From assembly GCA_007130675.1 (NCBI GenBank), contig SLSB01000622.1:1-19823 (forward strand): a stretch of 19,823 nucleotides of DNA. The letters are read 5' to 3'. Below are positions 1-6,990 of the stretch, in pieces. The translations under genes and the position numbers were made by a program. Within the stretch, counting starts at the first letter, position 1. Every line of letters starts with the position of its first letter. Under the pieces are notes generated by a model. The model was not told the origin of the DNA, searched no databases, and saw only the letters and a list, made by a program, of their open reading frames with translations. This DNA comes from Candidatus Hydrogenedentota bacterium. GTDB taxonomy: Bacteria; Hydrogenedentota; Hydrogenedentia; Hydrogenedentales; SLHB01.

Positions 1-1
1 C

Positions 2-586
2 GAGGGGGTCGAGACAGACTGTGTGGCCTCGGACAACGAAGCCGCTGGTTACCGGTTGACGCGCGCCCTTATCGAGAAAGGCCACCGCCGGATTGGCTTT
101 GTCGGGCTTCAAACCCAACCTTTTTCGAGCGTCCGCGAACGTTGGCAGGGCTATCGGCGCGCCCTGGACGAAGCGGGCATCGCCTACGACGAACGGCTTG
201 TGGGCGGTCAAACTCCGCAGCTCGAAAGAGACGCCGGCGAGTACACAAACGCCGTTATGGCCTTGCCGGACAGACCCACCGCGTTTGTGGGCATTCACGA
301 CCGGGTCGTGAAACTGTTGTACGACTACCTGTCCGAGCTTGGCTACGAGATTCCCGAACAGGTGGAATTTGCGGCGTTGGACGACGGGCATCCTCCGGAG
401 CGCCCGGACGTGCCCATGCTGCGGCTCAGGCAGCAGGCCCATCTCATCGGCGCTACAAGTGCGTCGATGTTGTTGGAGCGGATTGAGAACCCCGGGTTGC
501 CCCCGCGCCAGGTGCGCGTGGAACCTTTGCCGGCGGAAGACCGCAGTGAAGAAGAGCGCCCGGGAGAATTGGCAGCCGCGCCGTAG
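2..586 (+). CDS. LacI/GalR-family transcriptional regulator, C-terminal part (5' end cut by window)
   Basis: Partial gene: the reading frame is open from the first bases of the window, so the N-terminal DNA-binding domain lies outside. What remains is the second half of the periplasmic-binding-protein-like effector domain of LacI/GalR repressors. The stretch V-x-S-D-N near the left edge, followed by a helix and then GHRRIGFVG, is the family's hallmark linking the two lobes. The region with VGIHDRVVKLLYDYLSELGYEIPEQV matches the usual 'DxxAxGxxxxLxxxGxxVPxDV' segment, and the end (MLLERIENPG...VRVEPLP) matches the last helix and strand. The tail (EERPGELAAAP) is unremarkable. Proteins of this family bind an operator as dimers and respond to a sugar or other small ligand. 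Ligand and targets cannot be told from this fragment. The prepilin gene 178 bases downstream on the same strand may be a neighbour only. Confidence 0.85.
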   Translation, partial: EGVETDCVASDNEAAGYRLTRALIEKGHRRIGFVGLQTQPFSSVRERWQGYRRALDEAGIAYDERLVGGQTPQLERDAGEYTNAVMALPDRPTAFVGIHDRVVKLLYDYLSELGYEIPEQVEFAALDDGHPPERPDVPMLRLRQQAHLIGATSASMLLERIENPGLPPRQVRVEPLPAEDRSEEERPGELAAAP

Positions 587-764
587 CTGGCGCAGAAAGG
601 AGGGATGCAGGCAAGATATCTGGCATGACCCACCCAGCTTCGGGTCGTTGGTGACGGCCGGGAGTTTGCCGCACGGAATGATGCGTATGTGAAATAGGAA
701 GAGCTTGGCGAAGCGGCAGCGCGCGGGCCTTCCGGGAAACGAATAATGACTGAGGAGACATGAC

Positions 765-1676
765 ATGAGACGCAGAGGTTTCACATTGATCGAACTGCTG
801 GTGGTGATCGCGATCATCGGCATCCTGGCGGCGATCTTGCTGCCGGCACTGGCGCGTGCCCGCGAAGCAGCCCGCCGCGCGGCGTGCTCCAACAACCTTA
901 AGCAGTGGGGACTCGTCTTCAAGATGTACGCCAATGAGTCCCGGGGCGAGCTGTGGCCCCCGAACCAGGTGTATAAGTACCGTGAAGTTGAAGGTGACTT
1001 TAACAGCCGTTGTTACCGCACGGATTTCCCGGAGATGGTCGCCAACGGCACGTCGATCTATCCCGAGTACCTCACCGACACGAACATCGCAATTTGCCCG
1101 TCGGATGCGGCTGGTATCGAGCGGCACAAGTGGTGGCATGCGAACTCAAATCCGGAGCTTCCGCTTGACCCTTGCAGGTTTCGCGGCACGTCGTACAGCT
1201 ATATCGCGTGGCTCATTGACTTGGACCCTCATCTGCTCGTCGACGAGAATGACGTCTTGTTCGAGGATCCTGATCCCGTCAATGCGCTCATGAACGGATT
1301 CACTATGGAATTCGTCGTGGACTTCAACGACTTCGTAACGGAGTGGCGCGGACCTGGATCGGGCGTTCTGGATTTCGATCCCTCGTTCTTTGAGCGCGAT
1401 ATCCCAGTTGGCGAAGAGACGATGTACCGTCTCCGCGAGGGTATCGAGCGGTTTTTGATTACCGACATCAATAATCCCGCCGCCGGCGCGAGGGCGCAGA
1501 GCACGATTGCCGTTATGTGGGACGATTTCAACCCGGCCAAGCCGGAGCTTATCAACCACATTCCGGGCGGGGGCAACGCGCTCTTCATGGATGGCCATGT
1601 CGAGTTCATTCGCTACCCGGGCGAGACCCCGATCTCGAAGGCGTTTGGCGCGATTATCGCCGCAGGACAATCATGA
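765..1676 (+). CDS. Prepilin-type N-terminal cleavage/methylation domain protein with C-terminal DG-H motif (type II secretion / pseudopilin-like)
   Basis: 303 residues. The N-terminus MRRRGFTLIELLVVIAIIGI is a textbook type IV prepilin signal: a short basic leader, cleavage after Gly5, mature Phe1, Glu at mature position 5, then one hydrophobic helix (about residues 6-30). A prepilin peptidase would cut and N-methylate it. After the helix come AREAARRAACSNNLKQWGL and later ICPSD, then near the C-terminus a GGGNALFMDGHVEF segment. Together these define the large planctomycete-type family (DUF1559-like, 'H-X9-DG' proteins). Here the His precedes DG by ten residues rather than nine. ATG at 765 is chosen because GAGGAG at 752-757 is correctly spaced. 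The middle region (residues 60-260), rich in acidic and aromatic residues, is presumably extracytoplasmic. Such proteins occur in many copies per genome and their individual roles are mostly unknown. No other secretion genes adjoin it. Confidence 0.9.
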   Translation: MRRRGFTLIELLVVIAIIGILAAILLPALARAREAARRAACSNNLKQWGLVFKMYANESRGELWPPNQVYKYREVEGDFNSRCYRTDFPEMVANGTSIYPEYLTDTNIAICPSDAAGIERHKWWHANSNPELPLDPCRFRGTSYSYIAWLIDLDPHLLVDENDVLFEDPDPVNALMNGFTMEFVVDFNDFVTEWRGPGSGVLDFDPSFFERDIPVGEETMYRLREGIERFLITDINNPAAGARAQSTIAVMWDDFNPAKPELINHIPGGGNALFMDGHVEFIRYPGETPISKAFGAIIAAGQS

Positions 1677-1713
1677 GCAGCCTGCGGACCTGATTTCGTC
1701 ACTCAGAGTGGAC

Positions 1714-1764
1714 AACGGCGGCGTCTCGAGAGAGGCGCCGCCGTTGCTGTTTCTGTCTTTTTTT
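1714..1764 (+). terminator. Intrinsic terminator after the prepilin gene
   Basis: A 14-base-pair stem (arms 1714-1727 AACGGCGGCGTCTC and 1732-1745, one G-T wobble) with a GAGA tetraloop is followed by a T-rich stretch ending in seven Ts at 1758-1764. It starts 37 bases after the stop codon of the prepilin gene. The T run is about 12 bases from the stem, slightly farther than ideal. Confidence 0.75.
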
Positions 1765-1826
1765 CGCGCATTGCTGAGGCTGAGTGTTCCATCTTCGACG
1801 AGGTTTTTGAAACCCTTGAACTACTT

Positions 1827-1857
1827 GGGGCGCTGTCGACTTCGACAGCGCCCCTTT
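1827..1857. terminator. Strong perfect hairpin, possible terminator for the small minus-strand gene or a backup plus-strand terminator
   Basis: The arms GGGGCGCTGTCGA (1827-1839) and TCGACAGCGCCCC (1842-1854) are perfectly complementary, with effectively a four-base loop. Only three Ts follow on the plus strand and none on the minus strand, so it is not a classical intrinsic terminator in either direction. It lies 38 bases past the stop codon of the minus-strand YjfB-like gene and 63 bases past the plus-strand terminator, so a transcript-end or stabilising role for either is plausible. Confidence 0.45.
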
Positions 1858-1892
1858 CCCACAGGCTTCATCCCATTGTGCCGCCTGGAAAC

Positions 1893-2090
1893 CTATGCGC
1901 GGATATCGAGCAGTTGTCCCACCCCCGGCGGTTGCGAAGGCCGTATCCCGGCCGATTCGATAAGCCTTTGGGCCTGCTCCCCCTGTTGTTCCATGACTTG
2001 CTTCTGTTTGGCGAGTGCGGCCGCCTGCCGGGCCACACCCATGGATATTTCTGGCGTGCCTGCGGTGCCTACTGCATGAGTTGCTGCCAT
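1893..2090 (-). CDS. Small protein resembling the YjfB putative motility family
   Basis: 65 residues. The pattern is a short N-terminal segment, then EISMGVARQAAALAKQKQVM with a helical, Gln/Ala/Lys-rich centre, and the ending VGQLLDIRA. This is the layout of the small YjfB-type 'putative motility protein' family, whose members are about 60 residues and usually end in a G-x-x-(I/L)-D-I-x motif. The first ATG (2088-2090) is preceded by AGGGAGGG at about eight bases, an excellent ribosome binding site. The upstream GTG at 2097-2099 lies inside that site, so the shorter start is preferred. It is not part of an operon, is flanked by non-coding DNA on both sides, and no flagellar gene is in the window. 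Family assignment is by eye on a short sequence. The biochemical role of the family is not established, although its Bacillus member belongs to the motility regulon. Confidence 0.6.
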   Translation of the reverse strand: MAATHAVGTAGTPEISMGVARQAAALAKQKQVMEQQGEQAQRLIESAGIRPSQPPGVGQLLDIRA

Positions 2091-2174
2091 ACGTCTCACC
2101 CTCCCTGGTGCGTCTTGGAGACCACGTGCGTCCGCGTTTTTCCCCGTGCCTTGAATCTGCTCTCAGCTACTCTG

Positions 2175-2204
2175 TTTATACCATAAGGACCGTTAATCAC
2201 GCAA
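2175..2204 (-). promoter_or_regulatory. Possible sigma70-type promoter for the YjfB-like gene
   Basis: On the minus strand TTGCGT (2199-2204) and TATAAA (2175-2180) are separated by 18 bases. This would give a leader of roughly 75-80 bases before the ATG at 2090. The two hexamers match the consensus only moderately, and no flagellar sigma28-type pattern is obvious. Confidence 0.35.
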
Positions 2205-2210
2205 GCGATA

Positions 2211-2532
2211 GCTAGTTTTTATTGTTTTACTGATTGGGTTTGCTGGTTTATGCACTGTTTTCCCCCACGCTCACATCTGCCACCCTTCGGGAGAGAAAAA
2301 CGACACCTCGCGACGCGGTATGGCGATTCATTCGACGGCGCTCACAGTGGAGCGGGCTCCAATTACGGGGGACGGGCCGTTCTTGTGCTGACAGCGTCCT
2401 CCGGCATTTGAGAATCGCACTCGATTCATGCCAAGCCGACTTCGAAAAATCTGGACGCTCCTCAGTGGAATGCAGTGCAATATCGGGGATATCCGAGCAC
2501 TCGCTGCCCTGCGAGGCGCAAGGCCTGCCGAT
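2211..2532. other. Intergenic stretch without recognisable gene
   Basis: Open frames exist here on both strands (for example 2234-2551 plus and 2328-2543 minus), but none has a good ribosome binding site, a recognisable domain or family-like composition. I see no RNA gene or long repeat. It is best treated as non-coding spacer upstream of the chaperonin control region. Confidence 0.5.
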
Positions 2533-2559
2533 TTGGCACTCATCTTACTGATCTGCTAA
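2533..2559. promoter_or_regulatory. CIRCE-like inverted repeat (possible degenerate HrcA site)
   Basis: TTGGCACTC - nine bases - ATCTGCTAA matches the CIRCE consensus TTAGCACTC-N9-GAGTGCTAA at 14 of 18 positions, with exactly the canonical nine-base spacer. CIRCE is the operator of the heat-shock repressor HrcA and normally sits in the promoter or leader of groESL or dnaK operons. Against it: three mismatches fall in the right arm, and the site is about 140 bases upstream of the best groES promoter rather than overlapping it. It could be a relic or a coincidence. Confidence 0.3.
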
Positions 2560-2564
2560 CAGTT

Positions 2565-2620
2565 TGCCATTTTGGCATTTGTATTGCCCGTCTTGACGGT
2601 CCCGTCGTGCCATTTGGGCA
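2565..2620. repeat. Cluster of three short palindromes upstream of groES
   Basis: Three dyads follow each other: TGCCATTTTGGCA (2565-2577), CCGTCTTGACGG (2588-2599) and TGCCATTTGGGCA (2608-2620). The first and third are near-identical copies of one element (TGCCA-N3-TGGCA type) whose starts are 43 bases apart, about four helical turns, with the second palindrome centred between them. This looks like a paired operator, but no cognate regulator is identifiable in the window. Confidence 0.45.
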
Positions 2621-2700
2621 GACCGAGGCTGCTTCTTGGTGCTGCTCTGGACTTTGGGCTGTTGCGTAATTCATTTTATTTGAATGTGTTGAGCGATAAC

Positions 2701-2730
2701 TTGACACGGCGGCACGCGGCTTGCTAGACT
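2701..2730 (+). promoter_or_regulatory. Promoter of the groES-groEL operon
   Basis: A perfect -35 box TTGACA (2701-2706), an 18-base spacer and TAGACT (2725-2730), preceded by TGC as in extended -10 elements. The predicted start near 2737 gives a leader of about 180 bases before the groES ATG. Confidence 0.7.
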
Positions 2731-2751
2731 CAGTGAATTGGGTGCGCTCTA

Positions 2752-2820
2752 TTGACGTTTTGGCGAATGTCCAAGGTGTCAAAATGGCCCAAAGAAATGG
2801 CACGAGGGTGTTTTCCTCGT
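2752..2820 (+). promoter_or_regulatory. Possible structured leader of groES mRNA
   Basis: Within the presumed 5' untranslated leader there is an imperfect dyad (2752-2763 TTGACGTTTTGG with 2771-2782 CCAAGGTGTCAA, nine of twelve pairs), then a short hairpin (ACGAGG 2802-2807 with CCTCGT 2815-2820, seven-base loop). Neither encloses the ribosome binding site, so a simple RNA-thermometer arrangement is not evident. Confidence 0.25.
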
Positions 2821-2918
2821 TCCCAAGGTAACGAAGAGTCGATAAGAGAGTAAGGAAGTGTGCAACCGCTGGCGTATGCGCGTGTAGCGTGCCGGCAACA
2901 ACCGAGGGAGTAAACACA

Positions 2919-3206
2919 ATGAAAGTTCGTCCGTTAGCAGATCGGCTGCTTGTCAAACGGGAGGAGCCCAGCGAAACCGTTCGGGGCGGTATCATCATTC
3001 CCGACACGGCGAAGGAAAAGCCTCAGGAGGGCAAAGTCGTGGCCGTTGGCCCGGGTCGCGTGGATGACGAGGGCAAGCGTGTTGCCATGGAAGTGAAGAA
3101 GGGCGACCGGATTCTCATGGGCAAATACGCAGGTACTGAAGTGAAGATTGATGGGGAAGAGCACATCATTATGCGCGAGGAAGACGTGCTCGCGATCATC
3201 GAGTAG
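2919..3206 (+). CDS. groES: Co-chaperonin GroES (Hsp10)
   Basis: 95 residues, the normal length. It begins MKVRPLADRLLVKREE, carries the mobile-loop region ETVRGGIIIPDTAKEKPQEG, and follows the family pattern to the end (GKYAGTEVKIDGEEHIIMREEDVLAIIE). GroES forms a seven-membered lid on GroEL and closes the folding chamber during the ATP cycle in the cytoplasm. The start at ATG 2919 is chosen over an in-frame upstream codon at 2889 because GAGGGAG (2904-2910) is correctly spaced and the homologous N-terminus begins there. groEL follows after 59 bases in the same operon, the standard arrangement. It is probably transcribed from the promoter at 2701-2730. Confidence 0.97.
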   Translation: MKVRPLADRLLVKREEPSETVRGGIIIPDTAKEKPQEGKVVAVGPGRVDDEGKRVAMEVKKGDRILMGKYAGTEVKIDGEEHIIMREEDVLAIIE

Positions 3207-3265
3207 TGGGCGTGGCGCCTACTGTTCTTAACAGCGCATGGTGAATTAAAGGAGGTTTTACAACG

Positions 3266-4897
3266 ATGGCTGCAAAGCAACTTCAGTTCGGCGAAGAAGC
3301 ACGGCGCGGCGTGCTTGCCGGGATTACCAAACTGAGTAGAGCCGTGAAATCCACGCTTGGCCCCAAAGGGCGCAATGTGGTTCTTGACAAGAAGTGGGGC
3401 GCACCGACCGTGACGAAAGACGGCGTCACCGTCGCCAAAGAAATCGAACTTGAGGACAAGTACGAAAACATGGGCGCCCAGATGGTGAAGGAAGTGGCGT
3501 CGAAGACGTCCGATGTGGCGGGCGACGGCACAACGACGGCGACGGTGCTGGCCGAAGCGATTTATCGCGAAGGCCTGCGCAACGTGACCGCGGGCGCCAA
3601 TCCCATGGCCCTGAAGCGTGGCATCGAAAAAGCCGTCAACGTGGTCGTCGAGGAGTTGGCGAAACAGAGCAAGAAGGTGCGCGGCGAGACCGACGTGATC
3701 CGCAATGTGGCGGCGATCTCCGCCAACAGCGATTTCGAGATCGGCGACATCATTGCCGAGGCCATGGAAAAGGTCGGCAATGACGGCACGATCACGGTCG
3801 AGGAAGCCAAAGGCATCGAGACCACTCTCGATATCGTCGAAGGCATGCAGTTTGACAAGGGCTACCTTTCGCCGTATTTCGTCACCGATGCCGAGTCGAT
3901 GGAAGTGGCGCTCGAGGATGCCTACATCCTGATCCACGAGAAGAAGATATCGACCCTGAAAGACCTGCTGCCTCTGCTCGAGCAGATCGCGAAAAGCGGC
4001 AAGCCGCTCCTGATCATCGCCGAAGACATCGAGGGCGAAGCGCTCGCGACGCTCGTCGTCAACAAGATTCGCGGCACGTTCCAGGCCTGCGCCGTCAAGG
4101 CGCCCGGCTTCGGCGACCGCCGCAAGGCTATGCTGCAAGACATCGCCGTGTTGACCGGCGGCATCGCGATCACCGAGGACTTGGGCCGCAACCTCGAAGG
4201 CATCACGCTGGCCGACTTGGGCCGCGCGAAACGCGTTGTGGTCGATAAAGACAATACGACGATCGTCGAAGGGGCTGGGTCGAGTTCCGATATTATGGGC
4301 CGGATCAACCTGATTCGCCGTCAGATCGAGGAGACAACCTCGGACTACGACCGCGAGAAACTCCAGGAACGGCTGGCCAAACTCGCCGGTGGTGTGGCGG
4401 TCATCAGCGTGGGCGCCGCGACCGAAATCGAGATGAAAGAGAAAAAGGCGCGCGTCGAGGACGCGCTGCACGCCACGCGCGCGGCGGTCGAAGAAGGCAT
4501 CGTGCCCGGCGGCGGCGTTGCCTTCCTGCGTTGCATAGACGCGGTCCAGAAAATGAAGCTCGACGTGCTCGACGAAGCCACCGGCGCGAAGATCGTTGCC
4601 CGGGCGCTCGAGGAGCCGCTTCGCCAGCTTGCCATTAATGCGGGCGACGAAGGCGCGACGGTCGTCCAGGAAGTCAAGGCCAAGAAGGGCGCGATCGGGT
4701 ACAACGCCGAGACGGGTGTGTTCGAAGACCTGCTCAAAGCGGGCGTGATCGATCCGACCAAGGTCGCACGCACGGCCCTGCAGAACGCCTCGAGCGTGGC
4801 CAGCCTGCTGCTGACCACCGAGGTGCTGGTCGCCGAATTGCCCGAGCCGGAGAAGGCGTCGGCTGGCGGTCCTGGCGGCGGCCCGGATATGTACTAA
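3266..4897 (+). CDS. groEL: Chaperonin GroEL (Hsp60)
   Basis: 543 residues, full length. Recognisable landmarks are AAKQLQFGEEARRGVLAGITKL at the start, LGPKGRNVVLDKKWGAPTVTKDGVTVAKEIELED (nucleotide-binding equatorial domain), DVAGDGTTTATVLAEAI (catalytic Asp and phosphate-binding Thr residues), the apical segment with KAPGFGDRRKAMLQDIAVLTGG, and EIEMKEKKARVEDALHATRAAVEEGIVPGGGVAFLR in the returning equatorial domain. GroEL tetradecamers fold non-native proteins with GroES and ATP. An ideal ribosome binding site AAAGGAGGT lies at 3248-3256, nine bases before the ATG. The C-terminal tail is Gly-rich (GGPGGGPDMY) but lacks the repeated GGM units of the classical tail. A small hairpin (3222-3234) sits in the groES-groEL gap. 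No second chaperonin copy is in the window. Confidence 0.98.
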   Translation: MAAKQLQFGEEARRGVLAGITKLSRAVKSTLGPKGRNVVLDKKWGAPTVTKDGVTVAKEIELEDKYENMGAQMVKEVASKTSDVAGDGTTTATVLAEAIYREGLRNVTAGANPMALKRGIEKAVNVVVEELAKQSKKVRGETDVIRNVAAISANSDFEIGDIIAEAMEKVGNDGTITVEEAKGIETTLDIVEGMQFDKGYLSPYFVTDAESMEVALEDAYILIHEKKISTLKDLLPLLEQIAKSGKPLLIIAEDIEGEALATLVVNKIRGTFQACAVKAPGFGDRRKAMLQDIAVLTGGIAITEDLGRNLEGITLADLGRAKRVVVDKDNTTIVEGAGSSSDIMGRINLIRRQIEETTSDYDREKLQERLAKLAGGVAVISVGAATEIEMKEKKARVEDALHATRAAVEEGIVPGGGVAFLRCIDAVQKMKLDVLDEATGAKIVARALEEPLRQLAINAGDEGATVVQEVKAKKGAIGYNAETGVFEDLLKAGVIDPTKVARTALQNASSVASLLLTTEVLVAELPEPEKASAGGPGGGPDMY

Positions 4898-4921
4898 GCC
4901 ACAAGATCAGCGCACTGTGCG

Positions 4922-4967
4922 AAACTCCCCTGTCTGGGCATCGGCCGGGCGGGGGAGTTTTCTGTTT
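4922..4967 (+). terminator. Terminator of the groES-groEL operon
   Basis: A nine-base-pair stem, AAACTCCCC (4922-4930) with GGGGAGTTT (4952-4960), encloses a GC-rich 21-base loop and is followed by a short T-rich run (TTTTCTGTTT). It lies 24 bases after the groEL stop codon. Confidence 0.7.
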
Positions 4968-5101
4968 GCCAGTCCGCTGGTAAATGTGTGCAACGTTGAA
5001 CCCCAGAATAGACAGATCGACAGAAATTGAGGCCGTCCTTTGCGCAGTAAGATGAAGCAAGATACGGTGTCGTCATTTTCTCACCATTTGCGTTCGAGCC
5101 G

Positions 5102-5221
5102 GAATCCGATCCCGAATCCGATCCCGATGGCGATAGCGATCCCGATTTCGATCCCGATCCCGATCCCGATTTCGATCCCGATAGCGATTTCGATTTCGAT
5201 TTCGATCCCGATGGCGATGGC
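5102..5221. repeat. Imperfect hexamer array, GATNNC x 20 (left copy)
   Basis: Twenty consecutive six-base units with no indels. The commonest unit is GATCCC, mixed with GATTTC, GATAGC, GATGGC and, at the left edge, GAATCC. Every unit keeps the GAT---C frame while the two inner bases vary. It lies between the groE terminator and the 3' end of the second GTPase gene. Frames across it give low-complexity dipeptide repeats (Ile-Pro, Ser-Gly, Asp-Pro), which I regard as artefacts. A related array on the same strand orientation lies at 8866-8967, on the other side of the GTPase pair. Confidence 0.9.
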
Positions 5222-5322
5222 GGTTTAGGTGGTGATGGGTGAGTCAGGGGGCTCACAGGCACCTTTTGGAACCTTACGACAGCGCAGTGGAGGAGTTTGG
5301 AGGTGCGTTTCTTTTTTGCGGT

Positions 5323-6990
5323 TTACTTTTGCGGGTCGTATTGGAGCACTTCGGCCGCCAGGGCCAAGGTTTCTTCGGCGAGTTCGCGGGCCTCGCGAAG
5401 CGCTTCCGCTTCGGGGTGAAATCCGAGGGCGTTTTTTTTCGGGGCACTCAGGGCGTGGCGGAGGTCGCGGGCTGCCGCGTTGCGGGCGGTCCATGCGCTC
5501 AGGCGCATGAGTAACGAGAGGATGAGCAGCTCTGCGGTGAGAATAATGGCCAGGACACTTAAGGAATGCACCAGGAACCCGGCGCGCAGCAGCGATGCAT
5601 CGAAATAGGTGGCCAGAATATGGTAGCAGGTGTAGGCGAGAAAGGCCAGTGGGCCTACATCGAACACTACCGCCACGGGCCAGCTTGTCAATCGGCGTGC
5701 GCGACTGACGATGCGGTCTCGGGCGGGACCCCGCAACACTTCGGCGACGCGCCGGCCGACCGCTTCTACATATGCATTGTAACCGGCCTCGCCGTCGGTG
5801 CTGTCAAACGCGGCTTGTGCCAAGGCCAGGGTCAATTCGCTTCGGTGGCTTTCATAACACTGGTGTATGGCGTCGGACGCAAGGACAAAGTCTTCCTGAA
5901 AGGCTCGGGCACTCGAGAGGAGTGCCGCAGCCTGGCGCCCTGTCCGCATCTTGCGCGAACCGGGCAGCCATCCGGCCATTCGCACGGGGAGTGACCGAAC
6001 CGCATCCAACAGGCGGTATAAGGTCTGGACGATGCCGAGCGCGCGTAGATCGAGTTCGCGGCTCAGGGCGTAGGTCCACAGATGCGGTTCGGCAAACAGC
6101 CGTTTACGGACGATTGCCGTGGTGTCTCTTGTCAGTGCGTTACGGGTTTCGTTGAGTTTCTTTTCAAGCGCGGCCAGTTCGGGCGCCCGCGCTCCGACCC
6201 GGTCGTGCAGGTCTCGCACGGTCTTGGTGAGCAGGCCGATGGCGTTGCTGCGTTTAATGCGCCGTACGCGTTCGCGGGTCAACTCCTCGCGCAAGAACGT
6301 TTCGAATGCCTGCCAATCGAACTCGGGGTCATCCGTAGCGGTTGCGTGCAGTTTCCGGTCGAGGGTCGCCCGCGCGTTCAGCCGGAAATAGCCTTCGATG
6401 TTGAACCGCTGGTCGTCGAGCCGCGCCATCCAGTGCGAGCGTACGCTCTCGTGTTCCGAATGGGCCTTGGTCTCGATGCAGGCCATCGTACGTTCGCCCT
6501 GCAGGGGCCGCAAGAGCGACCACGTGGCCTCATCGAGGTATTTTTCGGGACTGCCGCAGATGAGGATGAGGTCGCATCTTGCCAGGACTTCCTGCACGGT
6601 CTCGCGGTGCTCTTTGATGACGGTGTCGGAGTCGGGTGTATCGACAATCACGAGATGTTCGAGGGCCGAGCCTGAGACCATCCGCCAGCCGCCCGCATCG
6701 AACCGTGCGCCGGGGGGGTGGTATACCGTTGGCGTGGCGGTGCATGGACGGAATTCCGAGGTTTCGGCAAGCTGATCGCCCGCAATGGCGTTAAGCAGGG
6801 TGGACTTTCCGACGCCGGACCCGCCCACCAGCGCGACAACCAGCAGGTCGTCAAGCCGGGTCTCGCGTTCGCGCAATTCGCGCACGCGCGCCTCGAGCAC
6901 CGGCGCTTGTTCGCGCAGTGGGCGCCATGGACCCGCATAGGCGGCCAGTCGCCGCAGCCGCGCAACTAGGTCTGCAAGGCTTCCAGGCAC
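5323..6990 (-). CDS. Dynamin-like / GTPase-domain membrane protein (second gene of the pair)
   Basis: 555 residues. After an N-terminal helical region (1-50) comes a GTPase domain with P-loop GGSGVGKS (56-63), a Thr-containing switch I (RPCTATPTVY, 81-90) and G3 DTPDSD (117-122). The expected G4 (N/T)KxD appears only as ETKAH (173-177), so the guanine-specificity Asp seems lost. A long helical middle (about 225-430) follows. Two hydrophobic segments (about 436-461 and 471-495) then form a likely membrane hairpin, and the C-terminus is helical and charged. This resembles bacterial dynamin-like proteins with a paddle or transmembrane pair, but the family cannot be fixed by eye. The GTG start at 6990 is supported by AAGGA eight bases upstream. 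It overlaps the end of the preceding GTPase gene by 25 bases, so the two are probably co-translated and may act as a heteromeric pair at the membrane. Confidence 0.8.
   Translation of the reverse strand: MPGSLADLVARLRRLAAYAGPWRPLREQAPVLEARVRELRERETRLDDLLVVALVGGSGVGKSTLLNAIAGDQLAETSEFRPCTATPTVYHPPGARFDAGGWRMVSGSALEHLVIVDTPDSDTVIKEHRETVQEVLARCDLILICGSPEKYLDEATWSLLRPLQGERTMACIETKAHSEHESVRSHWMARLDDQRFNIEGYFRLNARATLDRKLHATATDDPEFDWQAFETFLREELTRERVRRIKRSNAIGLLTKTVRDLHDRVGARAPELAALEKKLNETRNALTRDTTAIVRKRLFAEPHLWTYALSRELDLRALGIVQTLYRLLDAVRSLPVRMAGWLPGSRKMRTGRQAAALLSSARAFQEDFVLASDAIHQCYESHRSELTLALAQAAFDSTDGEAGYNAYVEAVGRRVAEVLRGPARDRIVSRARRLTSWPVAVVFDVGPLAFLAYTCYHILATYFDASLLRAGFLVHSLSVLAIILTAELLILSLLMRLSAWTARNAAARDLRHALSAPKKNALGFHPEAEALREARELAEETLALAAEVLQYDPQK

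Noticed and set aside
2234..2551. Open frames in the gap upstream of groES (plus 2234-2551, minus 2328-2543)
   Set aside because: No ribosome binding site, no recognisable domain, and arginine/serine-rich composition typical of unselected GC-rich sequence.
2889..2918. Upstream start for groES at 2889
   Set aside because: It would place the ribosome binding site inside the coding region and add ten residues absent from the family; ATG 2919 has correct spacing.
5090..5107. tRNA-like T-loop sequence GTTCGAGCC
   Set aside because: No acceptor or anticodon stems can be formed around it, and it runs straight into the hexamer array.
5102..5221. CRISPR array or a coding repeat protein at the hexamer arrays
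   Set aside because: Units are six bases with no spacers, so it is not a CRISPR array. Every frame yields a low-complexity dipeptide repeat with no domain or plausible start, so coding is unlikely.
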